From Qipengyuania sp. (GTDB lineage: Bacteria > Pseudomonadota > Alphaproteobacteria > Sphingomonadales > Sphingomonadaceae), in the NCBI GenBank assembly GCA_019745075.1, contig JAIETR010000004.1:1-64000 (forward strand): a stretch of 64,000 bases of DNA. The letters are read 5' to 3'. The translations under genes and the position numbers were made by a program. Numbering within the stretch: the first letter of the stretch is position 1; every line of letters begins with the position of its first letter. Of the stretch, positions 24,564 through 33,766 are shown piece after piece. A model generated the notes under the pieces. It saw only the letters and a program-made list of their open reading frames with translations, was not told the DNA's origin and ran no database searches.

Positions 24564-26150
24564 TCAGGGTTTCAGCGCCGCTTCGACGAAGTCCGCGCAG
24601 CGCTCGCCGATCATGATGCTCGGCGCGTTGGTGTTGCCCGATATCAGCCGGGGCATCACGCTGGCGTCCGCGATCCAAAGCCCGTCCATGCCGCGCGCCT
24701 TGAGCGTCGGATCGACCACGCTGCCCTCGTCGTTCCCCATCCGGCAAGTGCCCACGGGGTGATAGACCGTGTCCGCGCGGCTGCGGATCAGATGGTCGAG
24801 CGCCGCGTCGTCGCGCAGGTCGATCGCATAGCGGTCCTTGGGATCGTAGTGCGCCAGCGCGGGCGAGGCGACGATCCGGTGCGACAGCCGCACGCCTTCG
24901 CGCAGCACCGCGATGTCGCGCTCGTCGGACAGGAAGTTCGGGTCGATCGCCGGCGCATCCGCGGCGCGCGGGCTCGCCAGCCGCACGGTGCCGCGGCTCT
25001 CGGGCCGCAGCACACAGGCGTGGAGCGAGAAGCCGTGGCCTTTCACCTTGGTGCGGCCGTGATCCTCGAGCATGGCGGGGACGAAGTGCCACTGCACGTC
25101 GGGCGCGGGCGCATCGGGCATCACGCGCCAGAAGCCGCCGGTTTCGGCATAGGGGGTGGTCATCGGGCCGGTGCGGCGGCGGCGGTGCTCCCAGATCGCC
25201 TTCGCCATCTTGATCGTGCCTTCGAGGCTGTCGCCGATGAAGTCGCGGCTCCCGGTCTCCCAGCTCGAGACATAGTCGATGTGGTCCTGAAGGCCCGAGC
25301 CGACCGCCGGGCAGTCGCGCACCACGGAAATCCCGTGCTCGGCGAGATGCGCGGCCGGTCCGACTCCCGACAGCATCAGCACCTGCGGCGAGTTGAACGC
25401 GCCAGCGCTCAGCACCACCGCCCCGCGCGCCTTGACCGTGCGGTGCTTCTTGCCGACCGCATAAATCACGCCCGTCGCGCGCGCACCCTCGATCACGATT
25501 TGCTGGACGGTGACGCCGATGCGCACGTCGAGCCGGCGATCGCCGCGCAAGGGCTCGACATAGGCGCGCGCCGCCGACCAGCGCTCGCCGTTGCGCTGCG
25601 TCACCTGGTAAAGGCCGAAGCCGTCCTGCTTCTCGCCATTGAAGTCGCGGTTGCGCGGCAGCTGGAGCTGGGCGGCGGCCTCGACGAAGGCGAGGCTGCC
25701 CTTGTTGGGCCAACGCTGGTCGCTGACCCACAGCGGCCCCTCCGCGCCGTGATACTCGTCCGCGCCGCGGACGTTCCTTTCCGAGCGCTTGAAATAGGGC
25801 AGCACATCCTCGTAGCCCCAGCCTGTGCAGCCGAGCGCGGCCCAGTTGTCGTAATCCCAGCGGTTGCCGCGAATGTAGACCATCGCGTTGATGGCGGAGG
25901 AACCGCCCAGACCGCGCCCGCGCGGCTGATAGCCGGTGCGCCCGTTGAGACCCTGCTGCGGCACTGTCTCGTAGCGATAGTTCGAGGAATTGCGCAGGAA
26001 GGGCATGAAGCCCGGCGTCTTGATCAGGAGATTGTCATTGCGGCCGCCCGCTTCGAGCAGGCACACGCTCCGGCCGGCGCGCGCCAGCCGTCCGGCGACC
26101 GCGCTGCCGGCGCTGCCGCCGCCGATGACGACGACGTCGAATTCGTCCAT
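24564..26150 (-). CDS. GMC-family FAD-dependent oxidoreductase
   Basis: A 528-residue flavoprotein of the glucose-methanol-choline family. DVVVIGGGSAGSAVAGRLAR is the FAD Rossmann motif, GLGGSSAINAMVYIRGN the GMC signature 1, and VLSAGAFNSPQVLMLSGVGP the signature 2. The catalytic His lies in DTVYHPVGTCRMG and the second His/Asn in NTNAPSIMIGERC. It resembles alcohol and choline dehydrogenases (BetA-like), but the absence of betB or betI next to it argues against naming it. Start ATG at 26150 follows GAGAGGGTC. The frame is open further upstream without domain character. Confidence 0.9.
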   Translation of the reverse strand: MDEFDVVVIGGGSAGSAVAGRLARAGRSVCLLEAGGRNDNLLIKTPGFMPFLRNSSNYRYETVPQQGLNGRTGYQPRGRGLGGSSAINAMVYIRGNRWDYDNWAALGCTGWGYEDVLPYFKRSERNVRGADEYHGAEGPLWVSDQRWPNKGSLAFVEAAAQLQLPRNRDFNGEKQDGFGLYQVTQRNGERWSAARAYVEPLRGDRRLDVRIGVTVQQIVIEGARATGVIYAVGKKHRTVKARGAVVLSAGAFNSPQVLMLSGVGPAAHLAEHGISVVRDCPAVGSGLQDHIDYVSSWETGSRDFIGDSLEGTIKMAKAIWEHRRRRTGPMTTPYAETGGFWRVMPDAPAPDVQWHFVPAMLEDHGRTKVKGHGFSLHACVLRPESRGTVRLASPRAADAPAIDPNFLSDERDIAVLREGVRLSHRIVASPALAHYDPKDRYAIDLRDDAALDHLIRSRADTVYHPVGTCRMGNDEGSVVDPTLKARGMDGLWIADASVMPRLISGNTNAPSIMIGERCADFVEAALKP

Positions 26151-26175
26151 GACCCTCTCCCTGTTTCGAGAAAGG

Positions 26176-27114
26176 TTATGCGGCCTCGCGAGGCTCCGCA
26201 ATCGCGTTTTCCGGCGCAACCTGTTGGCGGCGCTCCTCCCAGCGGGCGCGGATGATGGCGCTGGTCTCGCGGCTGCCGTCGTGGCTCCAGCCGGGCTCAC
26301 GCAGGAGGTAGGACAGCTTGTGCCGCCACGGCGCACGCCACATGTCCTGAACGATGCCCACCCATTCGTGGAATACCGACCAGATCAGGTTGAAGGTGCC
26401 GAGCTGGCGCACGATGCCATAGCGGATGCGTTCCTCGTCGCTCTCGGGCTCGAAGGTTCCGAACAGTCTGTCCCAAACGATGAACACGCCGGCATAGTTG
26501 CGGTCGAGATAGCGCGGATTGGTGGCGTGATGGACGCGGTGGTGGCTGGGGGTGTTCATCGCCGCCTCGAACCAGCGCGGCATCTTCCGAATCGCCTCGG
26601 TATGGATCCAGAACTGGTAGATGAGGTTGAAGCCGGCGCAGATCGCGATCATCACCGGGTGAAAGCCCAGCAGGACCAGCGGCAGCGCGAACACGAAGCC
26701 CAGCGTCAGAAACCCGGTCCAGGTCTGCCGGAGCGCCGTGCTGAGATTGTAATGCTGGCTCGAATGGTGATTGACATGGCTGGCCCAGAACCAGCGCACG
26801 CGGTGGCCGAAGCGGTGCACCCAGTAATATTTGAGATCGTCGAGCACGAAGCACAGTGGCCAGGCCCACCACACCGTCCACCACTGCGGCCCGAAGTCGA
26901 AGATGCGGAACTGGTAGGCCCACATGAACAGCGCCAGAAACGCGCCGCCGGCGAGCGCGCCCGCGACCGTGCTGCCGAGCCCGAAGGCGAGGCTGGTGAG
27001 CGTGTCCCTGGGTTCATAGGCGTGCGGGCTGGTCTTCCAGGCCCACAGCATCTCGGCCAGCACCAGCGCCACGAACAGCGGAATCGCGAAGGTCGTGGGG
27101 TCGAAATCGGGCAT
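26176..27114 (-). CDS. Sterol desaturase/fatty-acid hydroxylase family membrane protein
   Basis: A 312-residue di-iron membrane enzyme. Several hydrophobic helices carry the His clusters: HRFGHRVRWFWASHVNHHSS (HX3-4H and HXXHH), HTEAIR and NTPSHHRVHHATNPRY. These eight or so histidines bind two irons. Substrates in the family include sterols, carotenoids, sphingoid bases and alkylglycerols. In a sphingolipid-making bacterium a lipid substrate is plausible, but this is inference. ATG 27114 overlaps the stop of the next upstream gene (ATGA), so the two form an operon. Confidence 0.88.
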   Translation of the reverse strand: MPDFDPTTFAIPLFVALVLAEMLWAWKTSPHAYEPRDTLTSLAFGLGSTVAGALAGGAFLALFMWAYQFRIFDFGPQWWTVWWAWPLCFVLDDLKYYWVHRFGHRVRWFWASHVNHHSSQHYNLSTALRQTWTGFLTLGFVFALPLVLLGFHPVMIAICAGFNLIYQFWIHTEAIRKMPRWFEAAMNTPSHHRVHHATNPRYLDRNYAGVFIVWDRLFGTFEPESDEERIRYGIVRQLGTFNLIWSVFHEWVGIVQDMWRAPWRHKLSYLLREPGWSHDGSRETSAIIRARWEERRQQVAPENAIAEPREAA

Positions 27115-27515
27115 CAGCCGGCGATCCTGCGCAGACTGGCGGCCCAGATGGCGGCTTTGTCGCCGAGGTCGAAGGTGACGCTGCCGAAGCGCAGGTCGGC
27201 GGTGGCGAGCGTCAGGAACCCCCGGTCGAGCCGCGTGTGCGCGTGCGAATCGAGCAGGCGCGAGGCCCAGTGGCTGCCATGGCGACGCAGCAGCAGCACG
27301 CGCCCCCTGGCATCGCGGCACAGCGCGCCCATGCCGGCTTTGTCGAGCGCGATCTCGACGGGCTCGAAGCCGGAGATGGCTTCGTCGGCAAGCGCGCGCG
27401 CCTCTCCCTCGCTGCGGATGCGCGCATCGCCGCCCAGCCCGAGGCGGTGCGCGATCCAGGCGAGCGCGAGGATGGCGATCAGCGAACCGGCAAGCTGGAT
27501 GGCGAGGGCGCTCAT
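27114..27515 (-). CDS. Hypothetical membrane-anchored protein
   Basis: A 133-residue protein with one N-terminal membrane helix (ALAIQLAGSLIAILALAWIA) and a soluble, probably periplasmic or cytoplasmic-face domain (VLLLRRHGSHWASRLLDSHA, LRFGSVTFDLGDKAAIWAAS). I do not recognise a named family. It is the first gene of a two-gene unit with the fatty-acid-hydroxylase-type protein, overlapping it by 1 bp at the TGA/ATG junction, which suggests it assists or is regulated with that enzyme. Confidence 0.72.
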   Translation of the reverse strand: MSALAIQLAGSLIAILALAWIAHRLGLGGDARIRSEGEARALADEAISGFEPVEIALDKAGMGALCRDARGRVLLLRRHGSHWASRLLDSHAHTRLDRGFLTLATADLRFGSVTFDLGDKAAIWAASLRRIAG

Positions 27516-27603
27516 GCTGCGCTTACTGACACAGAGGTCAGTTTGCGTCGAGACTTGCCGTCATCGGCGCGGGCGATAAAGTCGCGCGCAAAGGAGAGGC
27601 ACG

Positions 27604-29040
27604 ATGAGGGTTGCATGGCTGGTTTCGGCGGCATTGGCGTGCGCGCTTGGTGCTCTCGTTCAGGCCCCCGCGCTGGGCCAGAAGGCGGCGCCCGATCCGC
27701 TCGCGCTGGTCGATGCGCGCTACGACCGCACCGCCGCGGTGGCGCGCGCGATCTGGGATTTCGCCGAGCTCGGCTATCGGGAGAACCGCTCGAGCGCGCT
27801 GCTCCAGGCGGAGCTCGCCAGAGAAGGCTTCAAGGTGACCAAGGGCGTCGCCGAGATCCCTACCGCCTTCGTCGCCGAATGGGGCAGCGGCGGGCCGGTG
27901 ATCGGCGTCCTCGCCGAGTTCGATGCGCTTCCCGGGGTCAGCCAAGCCGATGTGCCGGTCAAGCAGCCCGACGGCAAGCCCGCGGCGCATGCCTGCGGGC
28001 ACAATCTGTTCGGCTCGGGCTCGGTCACCGCGGCGATCGCGCTCAGCCAGTGGCTCGAGGCGACGGGCACGCCGGGCCGGGTGCGGCTCTACGGCACCCC
28101 GGCGGAGGAGGGCGGCTCGGGCAAGGTCTACATGGTCCGCGCGGGGCTGTTCAGCGATGTCGACTTCGCGATCCACTGGCACCCCGATTCGGTGAACAGC
28201 GCGGCGGCGCAGACCAGCCTCGCCAACCGCTCGGCCAAGTTCCGCTTCCGCGGCAAGGCCGCCCATGCCGCCGGCGCCCCCGCGCAGGGCCGCAGCGCGC
28301 TCGACGGCGTGGAGGCCATGAACATGATGGTCAACATGATGCGCGAGCACACAACGATGGATTCGCGCATCCACTACGTCATCACCGAGGGCGGCAGCGC
28401 GCCCAACGTCGTGCCCGAGTTCGCCGAGGTGTTCTACTACGTCCGCCACTCGCAAACCGCCGAGGTCGAGGCGATGTGGAAGCGGCTCGAGGATGCCGCG
28501 AAGGGCGCGGCGCTGGGGACGGGCACGCAGGTCGAGTGGGAGATCATTCACGGCAACAACCCGCTGCTGGTGAACGAGACGCTCGCCAAGGCGATGGACG
28601 GCAAGCTGCGCCAGATCGGCGGGATGCAGCTCTCGGCCGAGGAGACGCGCTTCGCCACCGAGATCGGCAAGACGCTCGCCGAACCCAAGCCGGTGGCGCA
28701 GGCGGCGGTGATCGAGCCTTATGGCAAGACGCTCGGCTACGGATCGACCGACGTCGGCGATGTCTCCTGGGCCACGCCCACGGTGGGTTTGAACACCGCC
28801 AGCTGGGCGCCGGGCACGCCCGCGCATTCGTGGCAGTCGGCGGCGGCGAGCGGGACTTCGATGGGCTTCAAGGGCGCGCAGCTCGCGGCCAAGGCGATGA
28901 CGCTGATGGCGGTCCAGCTCTACACCGACCCGGCGCTGCGCCAGGCCGCGCGCGCCGAGTTCGACGCCTCGCGCGGGCCGAACTACCGGTACCGCTCGCT
29001 GCTCGGCGACCGCAAGCCGCCGCTCGATTTCAGGAAGTAG
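27604..29040 (+). CDS. Exported M20-family amidohydrolase/peptidase
   Basis: A 478-residue metallopeptidase-fold protein with signal peptide MRVAWLVSAALACALGALVQ and cleavage near ALGQKA. Metal-site patterns of the M20D amidohydrolases are AHACGHNLFG, GTPAEEGGSGKVYM, DFAIHWHPDS and GYGSTDVGDVSW. The layout resembles AbgB-type aminobenzoyl-glutamate hydrolases and related indole-3-acetyl-amino-acid hydrolases. An insertion-type dimerisation domain lies in the middle (RFRGKAAHAAGAPAQGRSAL). The substrate is unknown, probably an N-acyl amino acid or peptide in the periplasm. ATG at 27604 follows AGGAGAGGCACG. Confidence 0.88.
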   Translation: MRVAWLVSAALACALGALVQAPALGQKAAPDPLALVDARYDRTAAVARAIWDFAELGYRENRSSALLQAELAREGFKVTKGVAEIPTAFVAEWGSGGPVIGVLAEFDALPGVSQADVPVKQPDGKPAAHACGHNLFGSGSVTAAIALSQWLEATGTPGRVRLYGTPAEEGGSGKVYMVRAGLFSDVDFAIHWHPDSVNSAAAQTSLANRSAKFRFRGKAAHAAGAPAQGRSALDGVEAMNMMVNMMREHTTMDSRIHYVITEGGSAPNVVPEFAEVFYYVRHSQTAEVEAMWKRLEDAAKGAALGTGTQVEWEIIHGNNPLLVNETLAKAMDGKLRQIGGMQLSAEETRFATEIGKTLAEPKPVAQAAVIEPYGKTLGYGSTDVGDVSWATPTVGLNTASWAPGTPAHSWQSAAASGTSMGFKGAQLAAKAMTLMAVQLYTDPALRQAARAEFDASRGPNYRYRSLLGDRKPPLDFRK

Positions 29041-29075
29041 CGGCCGCCATCACAGATAGAACCCACTCCCGCTCA

Positions 29076-29152
29076 CCCTGAGCTTGTCGAAGGGTGTCGC
29101 GCTACGGTCGATCCGTTGCGACGGGTCCTTCGACAGGCTCAGGACGAGAGGG
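29076..29152. repeat. Palindromic repeat (family PB)
   Basis: CTCACCCTGAGCTTGTCGAAGGGT and GGTCCTTCGACAGGCTCAGG are inverted arms around a loop with its own small dyad (GGTCGATCCGTTGCGACGG region). It lies between convergent genes. It matches the element inserted in pheT at 17468-17540. Confidence 0.85.
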
Positions 29153-29170
29153 GGTAGAAAAAAAAGGGGG

Positions 29171-29605
29171 CTATAGCCGCGTCTGGCTCGCCAGCTGATC
29201 GACAGCCGCGCGCACCGGCGCGATGTCGTAACCGGCGGCGGCGGCGGCTTCCGCGATCGCATCGGGATCGACGCCCGCTCGCGCCCGCGCCAGCGACCAC
29301 AGCAGGGTCGAGCGCGTGCCGCTGCGGCAGAAGGCGAACACCGGCCCGCCCGCTGCCGCAAGCGCCTCCGCCATCTCGGCTATCTGCGGCTCCGAGAACC
29401 CGCCCGCCACCGGTATCGCGCGATAGGCCAGGCCCGCCGCCCGCGCCGCCGCTGCTATCTCGGCGCCGGCCGGCTGAGCCGGTTCCTCGCCATCGGGACG
29501 ATTGTTGATCACCAGCGCGAAGCCGCGTTCGCGCAGCACCGCCACGTCCTCGGGCGCGATCTGCGGCGCCACGCTGAACCCGTCGGTGATGCGGCGGATG
29601 TCCAT
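29171..29605 (-). CDS. TIGR01244-type phosphatase-fold protein
   Basis: A 144-residue protein of the beta-lactamase-hydrolase-like (DUF442) dual-specificity-phosphatase fold. The N-terminus RITDGFSVAPQIAPEDVAVL and LVINNRPDGEEPAQP are family blocks. The catalytic loop is FCRSGTRSTLLWS (CX5R). In other bacteria this domain is fused to, or encoded near, the persulfide dioxygenase Blh; here blh is 31 kb away (60967). A sulfur-transfer or phosphatase role is thus possible but unproven. It ends the unit that starts with the TerC gene, 4 bp downstream of it. Confidence 0.83.
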   Translation of the reverse strand: MDIRRITDGFSVAPQIAPEDVAVLRERGFALVINNRPDGEEPAQPAGAEIAAAARAAGLAYRAIPVAGGFSEPQIAEMAEALAAAGGPVFAFCRSGTRSTLLWSLARARAGVDPDAIAEAAAAAGYDIAPVRAAVDQLASQTRL

Positions 29606-29609
29606 CGCA

Positions 29610-30413
29610 TCAGGCCTGCGCCGCGATCCGCGCGCGCCGTTTGCGCTGCACCATGTTGAGCAGCTCCACGCCGAGCGAGAAGCCCATCGCGCCGTAGACA
29701 TAGCCCTTGGGCACGTGGACTCCGAAGCCGTCGGCGATCAGCACCGCGCCGATCATCACCAGGAAGGCGAGCGCCAGCATCACCAGCGTCGGATTCTTCT
29801 CGATGAACCGGGCCAGCGGATCGGCGGCGACCATCATGATGCCGACGGTGATCACGACCGCGGCGACCATGATCGGCACGTCGTCGGTCATGCCCACGGC
29901 GGTGAGGATCGAATCGATCGAGAACACCAGGTCGATGGCGATGATCTGCGCGATCACCGCGCCGAAAGTGGCGGTCGCGGCGGCGGCGACGCCGGGCGTC
30001 TTGTCGAGCAGCTCGCCCGAAGGGTCCGCCGGCTCCATCGAGTGATGGATTTCCTTGGTCGCCTTCCACAGCAGGAACAACCCGCCGGCGAGCAGGATCA
30101 GGTCTCGGCCCGAAAACGCGGTTTCGAAGGTCGGCTCTCCTGTCGTTTCGTTAACCGCCCCGATGAGTCCCAGATCGAAGAGCGGCTGCGTCAGCGTCAC
30201 CAGCCAGCCGATCAGCAGCAGCAGCCCGATCCGCATGACCAGCGCCAGTGCGAGGCCGATCCGGCGCGCGCGCTGCTGCTGATGGGCGGGCAGCTTGTTC
30301 GAGAGGATGGCGATGAAGATCAGATTGTCCACGCCCAGCACCACTTCGAGCGCGATCAGCGTGAGGAGGGCGAGCCAGGTCGCCGGGTCGGAGAGCAGCG
30401 CGACGATGTCCAT
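29610..30413 (-). CDS. TerC-family integral membrane protein
   Basis: A 267-residue protein with about seven hydrophobic helices. [20 protein letters not shown] and [20 protein letters not shown] carry the conserved acidic residues of the TerC family, and [20 protein letters not shown] closes the fold. Members act in tellurite resistance or manganese export and metal loading of exported enzymes. Start ATG 30413 is the first Met before the first helix; GGAGCGGGCG precedes it. The TIGR01244 gene follows after 4 bp. The promoter must lie in the 258-bp gap shared with the cold-shock gene. Confidence 0.9.
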   Translation of the reverse strand: MDIVALLSDPATWLALLTLIALEVVLGVDNLIFIAILSNKLPAHQQQRARRIGLALALVMRIGLLLLIGWLVTLTQPLFDLGLIGAVNETTGEPTFETAFSGRDLILLAGGLFLLWKATKEIHHSMEPADPSGELLDKTPGVAAAATATFGAVIAQIIAIDLVFSIDSILTAVGMTDDVPIMVAAVVITVGIMMVAADPLARFIEKNPTLVMLALAFLVMIGAVLIADGFGVHVPKGYVYGAMGFSLGVELLNMVQRKRRARIAAQA

Positions 30414-30671
30414 CGCCCGCTCCTGCCGCAGCCGGGAAAACAGGGCAAGCCGCCTCCGGGAGAAATGCGCCCGGTCACTGGTGAAAATGTCACAAATAGG
30501 GTGAATTTCGCCCTCGGACGGTAAATCGTTCGCACCGGCGAATTTTTGCGCTATGCGAGTCACTTGCTTGGGGCCGGCGCTTGTTGCCGTGTTCCCGCGC
30601 GCCGGGCGTCAAAGGCGCTCCCCGTCCGGCGTGCCAGAGGCTGGGGCGCCGCGTGGGATATTTGCAAAGTC
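30414..30671. other. Divergent intergenic region with long leader of the cold-shock gene
   Basis: The 258 bp between terC-like and the cold-shock gene contain an A/T-richer island around 30480-30550 (GAAAATGTCACAAATAGGGT, AATTTTTGCGCTATGC), the likely promoter zone. If transcription starts there, the cold-shock mRNA has a leader of over 100 bases, as is common for cold-shock genes. No defined riboswitch-like fold was recognised. Confidence 0.4.
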
Positions 30672-31481
30672 ATGGGTTACGACAAAGGCGGCCGCGGCAA
30701 ACGGGGACGGGACAAGCGCGACGGTTTCGGCGAAGACAACTTCGATCCGTTCGGCGGCCCTCAGGGGGGCGGCTTCGGCGGCGGTGATCGCGGCGGCGGG
30801 TTCGGCGGAGGCGGCTTCGGCGGCGGCGGTTTCGGCGGTGGCGGCGGCGGTTTTCGTGGGGGCGGTGGCGGCGGCTTCGGTGGCGGCGATCGCGGCGGCG
30901 CCGGCGGATTCCGTGGCGGTGGCGGTGGCGGTGGCGGCGCTCCGCGCATGCCCGCTCAGGTTGTCGGTACCGGCGAAGGCACGGTCAAGTTCTTCAACGC
31001 CCAGAAGGGCTTCGGCTTCATCCAGCAGAAGACCGGCGGCGAAGACGTGTTCGTCCACATCAGCGCGGTCGAGCGCGCGGGGCTCGCCGGCCTTGCCGAA
31101 GGGCAGGAGCTGGCCTTCAATCTCGTCGATCGCGGCGGCAAGATTTCCGCCCAGGATCTCCAGATCGTCGGCGACGTCATCGAAGTTCAGGAGCGCAGCG
31201 GCGGCGGCGAGCGCGGCTTCGGCGGCGGCGATCGCGGCGGCGCGCCGCAGCGCGAGCTGACCGGCGAGAAGGCGACCGGCACGGTCAAGTTCTTCAACGG
31301 CCAGAAGGGCTTCGGCTTCCTGACCCGCGACGACGGCCAGCCCGATGCCTTCGTCCACATCAGCGCGGTCGAACGCTCGGGCCTCAGCGGCCTCAACGAA
31401 GGCGAACGTTTCGAGTTCGACCTCGAGGTCGACCGACGCGGCAAGCATTCGGCGGTCAACCTCGTTCCGGTCAGCGAATGA
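30672..31481 (+). CDS. Double cold-shock-domain protein with Gly-rich N-terminus
   Basis: A 269-residue RNA-binding protein. After a charged start (MGYDKGGRGKRGRDKRDGFG) comes a glycine/phenylalanine-rich segment of about 70 residues made of GGGFGGGDRGG-type units. Two cold-shock domains follow: GTVKFFNAQKGFGFIQQKTG with DVFVHISAVERAGLAGL (about 104-170) and GTVKFFNGQKGFGFLTRDDG with AFVHISAVERSGLSGL (about 205-268). Both contain the RNP1 (KGFGFI/L) and RNP2 (VFVHIS) motifs. Double-CSD proteins are typical of alphaproteobacteria; the long Gly-rich head is less usual and may drive RNA-dependent condensation (inference). Confidence 0.92.
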   Translation: MGYDKGGRGKRGRDKRDGFGEDNFDPFGGPQGGGFGGGDRGGGFGGGGFGGGGFGGGGGGFRGGGGGGFGGGDRGGAGGFRGGGGGGGGAPRMPAQVVGTGEGTVKFFNAQKGFGFIQQKTGGEDVFVHISAVERAGLAGLAEGQELAFNLVDRGGKISAQDLQIVGDVIEVQERSGGGERGFGGGDRGGAPQRELTGEKATGTVKFFNGQKGFGFLTRDDGQPDAFVHISAVERSGLSGLNEGERFEFDLEVDRRGKHSAVNLVPVSE

Positions 31482-31543
31482 GGGGGCGCCCCGCCCGGTT
31501 TGACCGGGACCGCGGGGCCCGATAGACCAGCCGGACAACCAGC

Positions 31544-31577
31544 ATGGCGGTTCCCTTGGGAGCCGCCATTTGCTTTT
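31544..31577 (+). terminator. Rho-independent terminator before argD
   Basis: ATGGCGGTTCCC-TT-GGGAGCCGCCAT is a 12-bp stem with one G-T pair, followed by TTGCTTTT. It lies 62 bp after the cold-shock gene and ends 30 bp before argD. It could also act as an attenuator for argD, but no leader peptide is seen. Confidence 0.85.
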
Positions 31578-31606
31578 CACTCGATTCGAGTTTCGCGGGA
31601 GCCCCC

Positions 31607-32800
31607 ATGTCGATCACCCCATTGATGCCCGTCTATCCGCGCTGCGGTGTGCGCCCGGTGGAGGGCGATCGCTGCCATCTGATCGACGAGGACGGCACCC
31701 GCTACCTCGATTTCGCCAGCGGCATCGCCGTCAATTTGCTCGGCCATTCGCACGAGGGGCTGATCGGCGCGATCCAGGCCCAGGCCGCCCGGCTGATGCA
31801 CGTCTCCAACCTCTACGGCAGCCCGCAGGGCGAGAAGCTGGCACGGCGGCTGGTCGAGCTGACCTTCGCCGACACGGTGTTTTTCACCAATTCGGGCGCC
31901 GAGGCGGTCGAATGCGCGATCAAGACCGCCCGCGCCTATCACCAGCATGCCGGCAACGATCGCAAGTTCGAGCTGATCACCTTCAAGAACGCCTTCCACG
32001 GCCGGACGATGGCGACGATCAGCGCCAGCAACCAGGAGAAGATGCACAAGGGCTTCCTGCCGCTGCTCGCCGGGTTCAAATATGCCGAGTTCGACGATCT
32101 CGAGGCGGCCAAGGCGGAGATGGGCCCGAACACCGCGGGTTTCCTGGTCGAGCCGATCCAGGGCGAAGGCGGCATCCGGCCCGCCTCCGACGCCTTCATC
32201 CAGGGTCTGCGCGCGCTGGCCGACGAACACGACCTGATGCTGGTGTTCGACGAGGTGCAATGCGGCGTCGCGCGCACCGGCAAGATGTACGCCTATGAGC
32301 ACTATGGCGTCGCGCCCGACATCCTCGCCACCGCCAAGGGGATCGGCGGCGGGTTCCCGCTCGGCGCCTGTCTTGCGACCGAGAAGGCGGCGCGGGGCAT
32401 GGGCCTCGGCAGCCACGGCTCGACCTATGGCGGCAACCCGCTGGCGATGGCGGCGGGCGAGGCGGTGCTCGATGCGGTCGCGAACGAGGACTTTCTCGCC
32501 GAGGTGACCGAGAAAGGCGAGCGGCTGCGCACCCGGCTCGAACAGTTCATCGGCAATTATCCCGAGCTGTTCGATCTGGTCCGCGGCAAGGGGCTGATGC
32601 TCGGCCTCAAGATGAGGGTCGAAAGCCGCCCTTTCTATGCGCACCTGCGCGACAACCACCGCCTGCTGACCGTGGCGGCCGGCGACAATACGCTGCGGAT
32701 CCTGCCGCCGCTGGTGGCGGGCGACGCCGAATTCGACGAGTTCTTCGACAAGCTCAGCGCCGGGTCGGCCGATTACGCCGTGGACGCGCCGGTCGAATGA
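31607..32800 (+). CDS. argD: Acetylornithine aminotransferase
   Basis: A 397-residue PLP enzyme of arginine synthesis (N-acetylglutamate semialdehyde to N-acetylornithine); it may also serve lysine synthesis as DapC. Diagnostic segments: [68 protein letters not shown] and [20 protein letters not shown] with the PLP-binding Lys. The frame opens at 31544 inside the terminator, but ATG at 31607 gives the normal N-terminus. It overlaps argF by 4 bp. Confidence 0.94.
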   Translation: MSITPLMPVYPRCGVRPVEGDRCHLIDEDGTRYLDFASGIAVNLLGHSHEGLIGAIQAQAARLMHVSNLYGSPQGEKLARRLVELTFADTVFFTNSGAEAVECAIKTARAYHQHAGNDRKFELITFKNAFHGRTMATISASNQEKMHKGFLPLLAGFKYAEFDDLEAAKAEMGPNTAGFLVEPIQGEGGIRPASDAFIQGLRALADEHDLMLVFDEVQCGVARTGKMYAYEHYGVAPDILATAKGIGGGFPLGACLATEKAARGMGLGSHGSTYGGNPLAMAAGEAVLDAVANEDFLAEVTEKGERLRTRLEQFIGNYPELFDLVRGKGLMLGLKMRVESRPFYAHLRDNHRLLTVAAGDNTLRILPPLVAGDAEFDEFFDKLSAGSADYAVDAPVE

Positions 32801-33726
32801 CAATCCGGCATTTCCTCTCGCTCTGCGACGCGGGCGGCGATGCGGTGGCCGCAATGCTGGGTGACGCGATCGACCGCAAAGCCGCGCGCGCGAGCCGGCC
32901 CAGGGGCATGGCCGATGGCGATGCGCCGCTCGCCGGCCATGTCCTGGGAATGATCTTCGAGAAGGCCTCGACCCGCACCCGTGTCAGCTTCGACATCGCG
33001 ATGCGCCAGCTCGGGGGATCGGCGCTGATCCTGGACAGCGGCACCAGCCAGCTCGGCCGCGGCGAGAGCATTGCCGACACCGCGCGCGTGCTCGGCCGCA
33101 TGGTCGATGCCATCATGATCCGCACCGACGATCACGCCAAGGCCGAGGAACTGGCGCGCCACGCCAGCGTGCCGGTGATCAACGGGCTCACCGACCGCTC
33201 GCATCCCTGCCAGATCGTCGCCGACCTGCTGACACTGGTGGAACGTGGCAAGGCGCTGCCCGGGCTCGAGCTCGCCTGGATGGGCGACGGCAACAACGTT
33301 CTGCACTCGCTGCTCGAAGCCGCCGCGCTGTTCAAATTCAACGTCCGCATCGCGACGCCCGCCGGATACGAGCCCAAGGCCGAGTTCGTCCGAATGGCGC
33401 GCGAGACCGGGGCGACCGTCACACTGACGCAGGACGCCGCCGAGGCTGCCTCCGGCGCCGACGTGATCGTGACCGACACCTGGGTTTCGATGGGGCAGGA
33501 GCACACGCACAACAAGCTCGCCGCGATGGCGCCCTATCAGGTCGGCGCCAAGCTGATGGCCGGCGCGAAAAGCGATGCGCTGTTCCTCCATTGCCTGCCC
33601 GCGCATGTCGGCGAGGAGGTGACCGAGGAGGTGTTCGAAGGCCCACAGTCGGCGGTGTTCGACGAGGCCGAGAACCGCATTCACGCGCAGAAGTCGATCC
33701 TGCTGTGGTGCTTCGGCAAACTCTGA
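32797..33726 (+). CDS. argF: Ornithine carbamoyltransferase
   Basis: A 309-residue transcarbamylase making citrulline from ornithine and carbamoyl phosphate. The carbamoyl-phosphate loop [20 protein letters not shown] is diagnostic, [20 protein letters not shown] and [17 protein letters not shown] follow, and the ornithine/HCLP motif [14 protein letters not shown] is at the end. ATGA overlap with argD indicates coupled translation. hslO comes 40 bp later on the same strand. Confidence 0.96.
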   Translation: MTIRHFLSLCDAGGDAVAAMLGDAIDRKAARASRPRGMADGDAPLAGHVLGMIFEKASTRTRVSFDIAMRQLGGSALILDSGTSQLGRGESIADTARVLGRMVDAIMIRTDDHAKAEELARHASVPVINGLTDRSHPCQIVADLLTLVERGKALPGLELAWMGDGNNVLHSLLEAAALFKFNVRIATPAGYEPKAEFVRMARETGATVTLTQDAAEAASGADVIVTDTWVSMGQEHTHNKLAAMAPYQVGAKLMAGAKSDALFLHCLPAHVGEEVTEEVFEGPQSAVFDEAENRIHAQKSILLWCFGKL

Positions 33727-33766
33727 GCCCTTCACTCGGCGCTCCGCGCCCCCATATGCGCCGGCC

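Noticed and set aside
30609-31580. Reverse open frames opposite the cold-shock gene, including a proline-rich one
   Set aside because: They mirror the Gly-rich repeat and the two cold-shock domains; composition follows from the sense strand.
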